A stretch of 8,038 nt of DNA from Microthrixaceae bacterium (GTDB taxonomy: Bacteria; Actinomycetota; Acidimicrobiia; Acidimicrobiales; Acidimicrobilacustridaceae), in NCBI GenBank assembly GCA_023264915.1, contig JAHFUU010000093.1, positions 1-8,038 of the forward strand, written 5' to 3'. The notes under the pieces were generated by a model. The model did not search any database. It saw nothing but the letters and a program-made list of their open reading frames with translations, and was not told where the DNA came from. The translations under genes and the position numbers were made by a program. Positions 6,143 through 8,038 of this stretch are shown here, one piece after another. Every line of letters starts with the position of its first letter. Position 1 is the first letter of the stretch.

Positions 6143-6688
6143 TCACCCTTCGTCAGGCACTCGCTCGGCGTCGATGATGGATGCGACGTCGGCCACGGTC
6201 GAGTCCAGGTCGTCGTTGACGACCATCGTCGCGCCGAGTGCCTCGGCTTGTGCCAGCTCACCCGGTGCCCGCCCGACCCGCTCGTCGACCAGCTCTGGCG
6301 AATCGCCACGGCCGAGCAGCCGGTCGCGCTGGACCTCTGGTGAGGGTGCCTGCATGAAGATCAGAAGCGCTTCGGGATCGCGCTCTTTGACCTGCCTGGC
6401 GCCCTGCACGTCTATCTCGAGAACCACGTCCTGGCCAGGCTGTGGCTCTGGGTACGGGGTGCCGTACAGGTTGCCGAGGAACTCGATGTGCTCCAAGAAG
6501 CCGTCCTCTGCAACCCGCCGCTCGAAACTGGCGCGATCGACGAAGACATAGGCGTCGTCGGCCTCTCCAGCCCTTCTCTTGCGAGTCGTCCAGGAGCGGC
6601 TCAACCACAGGCGTGGGTCGAACCGCAGGAGGCGGTTGACCACCGTTCCCTTTCCGACCCCGCCCGGCCCCGAGATGACGATTATCAA
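6143..6688 (-). CDS. gmk: Guanylate kinase
   Basis: Guanylate kinase phosphorylates GMP to GDP with ATP, and so acts downstream of GuaA in guanine nucleotide synthesis. The 181-residue product has a P-loop GPGGVGKGT at 7-15 (Gly and Gly replace the common Ser residues of GPSGVGKST). GMP-binding segments are SRSWTTRKRRAGE at 30-42, YVFV at 47-50 and GNLYGTPYP at 72-80. LEIDVQGARQVK at 90-101 and the lid region LLGRGDSPELVDERV at 124-138 are typical. It is slightly short for the family but complete in motifs. The start is taken as TTG at 6688: no ATG or GTG exists upstream in this frame before a stop, and the family usually starts just before IIVISGPG. The only Shine-Dalgarno-like GGAG is about 19 bases upstream and lies in a hairpin. 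mihF ends 79 bp upstream. Function is certain; the start is less so. Confidence 0.94.
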   Translation of the reverse strand: MIIVISGPGGVGKGTVVNRLLRFDPRLWLSRSWTTRKRRAGEADDAYVFVDRASFERRVAEDGFLEHIEFLGNLYGTPYPEPQPGQDVVLEIDVQGARQVKERDPEALLIFMQAPSPEVQRDRLLGRGDSPELVDERVGRAPGELAQAEALGATMVVNDDLDSTVADVASIIDAERVPDEG

Positions 6689-6702
6689 CGGGTTGGCACC
6701 GA

Positions 6703-6717
6703 CGGGGCTCCGCCCCG
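6703..6717 (-). promoter_or_regulatory. GC hairpin in the gmk leader
   Basis: CGGGGC-GGA-GCCCCG is a perfect 6-bp all-GC stem with a 3-nt loop, 14 bases before the TTG start of gmk. The only GGAG motif of the leader lies in its loop and stem. It could slow translation of gmk or act as an attenuator or terminator after mihF, though no U-run follows. Confidence 0.45.
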
Positions 6718-6767
6718 CCCCGACGAGACGTGTGACTGTGTGGGAATTGTCGACCCCTCAGAGCAAG

Positions 6768-7085
6768 CTAGCTGGGGAAAGCCTTGAGGAGTGCGGCTCT
6801 TTGCTGATCACCGAGGCCCCGCACGCGGCGGGTATCGCTGATGCCGATCTCTTCCATCGTGCGGCGCGCCTTCACCTTGCCGACACCCGGCAAGGACTCG
6901 AGCACAGCGACGACCTTCATCTTGCCGACGATGTCATCACCCCCTGATTGGGCGAGGAGCTCTTTCAAGGTGAGAGAACCCATCTTGAGCTTCTCTTTCA
7001 GCTCGGCACGCGCGCGGCGGGCTTCAGCAGCCTTCTGCAACGCCGCCTTGCGCTGTTCCTCGGTCAACTGTGGCGGTAACGGCAT
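6768..7085 (-). CDS. mihF: Actinobacterial integration host factor (mIHF)
   Basis: mIHF is a small nucleoid-associated protein restricted to actinobacteria and unrelated in fold to the alpha/beta IHF of proteobacteria. It binds and bends DNA as a monomer. The 105-residue product starts MPLPPQLTEEQRKAALQKAA, followed by a basic helix ARRARAELKEKLKMG, LTLKELL, and the DNA-binding helix-two-turns-helix part GKMKVVAVLESLPGVGKVKARR (about 54-75; given as GKMKVVAVLE and SLPGVGKVKARR). IGISDTRRVRGLGDQQRAALL follows near the C-terminus. An in-frame GTG at 7094 would add three residues. I prefer the ATG at 7085 because AGGG lies 8 bases upstream, and because a -10-like TAGGGT ends 7 bases before it. 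Downstream gmk is 79 bp away; upstream pyrF is separated by a 310-bp spacer containing a 14-bp tandem array. Confidence 0.95.
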   Translation of the reverse strand: MPLPPQLTEEQRKAALQKAAEARRARAELKEKLKMGSLTLKELLAQSGGDDIVGKMKVVAVLESLPGVGKVKARRTMEEIGISDTRRVRGLGDQQRAALLKAFPS

Positions 7086-7092
7086 GACAGGC

Positions 7093-7122
7093 ACCCTAGC
7101 GCAGGTCAGAGGTGGTTGTCGG
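7093..7122 (-). promoter_or_regulatory. Candidate mihF promoter, possibly leaderless
   Basis: On the minus strand CCGACA (7117-7122) and TAGGGT (7093-7098) are 18 bp apart. The -10 ends 7 bases before the ATG at 7085, so transcription would begin at or within a base of the start codon. The same AGGG could instead be a Shine-Dalgarno in a longer transcript from pyrF. Confidence 0.4.
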
Positions 7123-7187
7123 GGATGGTCGGCGTCCGGGCGGTCACCGGAGATCCACGGGATAGGTCGTCGGGGGGATCGTCAGGC

Positions 7188-7354
7188 CATCGACGGCGCA
7201 TCGTCGTCGGCGCATCGTCGTCGGCGCATCGTCGTCGGCGCATCGTCGACGGCGCATCGTCGACGGCGCATCGTCGTCGGCGCATCGTCGTCGGCGCATC
7301 GTCGTCGGCGCATCGTCAGGCCATCGTCAGGGGACCATCAGGCCATCGTCAGGG
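7188..7354. repeat. 14-bp tandem array with related flanks between mihF and pyrF
   Basis: Eight contiguous 14-bp units occupy 7199-7310. Units 1-3 and 6-8 are CATCGTCGTCGGCG; units 4 and 5 are CATCGTCGACGGCG, which creates the palindrome CGTCGACG. An 11-bp short copy precedes them at 7188-7198. To the right GGCCATCGTCAGGG occurs twice, at 7319-7332 and 7341-7354, and a related GTCAGGCCATCG lies just left of the array. The unit is not a multiple of three. The rest of this 310-bp spacer holds the mihF promoter candidate and a weak CTGGG/CCCAG pairing (7367-7392) just after the pyrF stop; I see no gene in it. Confidence 0.97.
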
Positions 7355-7395
7355 AACGTCAGAACGCTGGGTGCGGCTCGGTGCGGTCCCAGGCC

Positions 7396-8038
7396 TCAGC
7401 GGGATGCCACTGCGGCTGCCACCTCGGCTGCGATGGCTGCAGCGGACGCCCTCGGGTTCGCGACACGTGTCACGGGTCGCCCGATCACCAGCAGGTCGGC
7501 CCCTTCAACTATCGCTTCGGTCGGTGTCGCAGCACGAGCCTGATCGTCACGCGACGCCCCCGCCGGGCGGATCCCGGGCACGACGCGGGCAAGTCGCGGC
7601 GCGATCTGGCGGGCCACCGCCAGATCAGCAGCGGCGCAGACCAACCCGCCGCAGCCGGTCTCGACTGCAAGAGCGGCCCTGCGCGGCATGATGTGTGAAG
7701 GCGCTCCCTTGTCACTGGTCAGGACCGTCACCGCGAGCGCTATCGGGTCGTCGAGGCCGGCCGCGGCGGCGCCCTCGCGCAGACCCTCGACACCGGCCCG
7801 CAGCGTTGCCGCGTCGTCCCGAGCGTGAAGGGTGAGGTAGCTGGCCCCCAGCGCGCCTATGACCCGCGCCGCACGGTTCACCGTCGTCGGGATGTCGAAC
7901 ATCTTCAGGTCGGCGAACACGCAGAACCCCTGCTCGACCAGCGCCTCGATGGCATCGGGCCCGGCCGCGCTGTACAGCTCGAGGCCCACCTTGGCAACCC
8001 CGAACCAGGGGCGCAGGTCCCGCGCCAGCCTCAGGGCA
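7396..8038 (-). CDS. pyrF: Orotidine 5'-phosphate decarboxylase (5' end outside the window)
   Basis: PyrF catalyses the last step of UMP synthesis, decarboxylating orotidine monophosphate. The reading frame stays open to the right edge. Upstream of the GTG at 7989 it continues as ALRLARDLRPWFGVAKVGLE, which is typical family sequence, so the true start lies beyond 8038 and the GTG is internal. The catalytic DLKMFDIPTT motif is present (about 45 residues into the visible part), followed by VIGALGASYLTLHA. Near the C-terminus are VVPGIRP and DDQARAATPTEAIVEGADLLVIGRPVT, the phosphate-binding end of the barrel. This is the short, bacterial group of PyrF (DxKxxDIP). The visible 214 residues show no damage. 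It precedes mihF in the direction of transcription, as in most actinobacteria. Confidence 0.95.
   Translation of the reverse strand, partial: ALRLARDLRPWFGVAKVGLELYSAAGPDAIEALVEQGFCVFADLKMFDIPTTVNRAARVIGALGASYLTLHARDDAATLRAGVEGLREGAAAAGLDDPIALAVTVLTSDKGAPSHIMPRRAALAVETGCGGLVCAAADLAVARQIAPRLARVVPGIRPAGASRDDQARAATPTEAIVEGADLLVIGRPVTRVANPRASAAAIAAEVAAAVASR

Noticed and set aside
5964..6309. Repetitive peptides (PGSRHRGPVTGV-like) readable through the gmk-rpoZ array
   Set aside because: The frames overlap gmk in the wrong frame, the unit is not a multiple of three, and no homologous protein is recognised.
1325..7354. Repeat arrays as CRISPR arrays
   Set aside because: The units are 12-24 bp and directly adjacent, with no unique spacers between them and no cas genes nearby.

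Overview
This is a GC-rich bacterial window carrying mostly housekeeping genes, almost certainly from an actinobacterium. The strongest taxonomic marker is a gene for the actinobacterial-type integration host factor (mihF), in the order pyrF-mihF-gmk-rpoZ-coaBC-metK-priA that is typical of Actinomycetota. PriA lacks a Walker A motif, as actinobacterial PriA does. The style of PriA and RpoZ suggests Acidimicrobiia or a relative, but that is inference from remembered family sequences.

Layout. Positions 2-160 (+) hold the 3' end of guaA (GMP synthetase), not reported as an ORF because a TAG interrupts it 28 codons before its natural stop. Positions 275-979 (+) encode an RsmC-like small methyltransferase. 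It converges, with a 21-bp gap, on a long minus-strand block. Read in its direction of transcription (right to left), that block is pyrF (3' part only, running off the right edge), mihF, gmk, rpoZ, coaBC, metK and priA. The genes serve pyrimidine and purine nucleotide synthesis (pyrF, gmk, guaA), nucleoid architecture (mihF), RNA polymerase assembly (rpoZ), coenzyme A synthesis (coaBC), S-adenosylmethionine supply (metK) and replication restart (priA). The methyltransferase would use SAM.

The unusual part is not the genes but what lies between and inside them. Each of the three minus-strand intergenic spacers longer than 200 bp holds its own short tandem array, with unrelated units: 14 bp x8 between pyrF and mihF, 14 bp x7 between gmk and rpoZ, and 12 bp x5.75 between coaBC and metK. 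A fourth array (24 bp x5 plus 21 bp x2, multiples of three) lies in frame inside priA and adds a Gly-rich tract of about 55 residues to the helicase-like domain. Most units contain short inverted repeats. The metK-proximal array forms a canonical G-quadruplex motif on the coding strand, and the two 14-bp arrays sit just upstream of plausible promoters for rpoZ and mihF.

No rRNA, tRNA, CRISPR array, transposase or prophage gene is visible. Promoters, hairpins and terminators were called by eye and carry low to moderate confidence.
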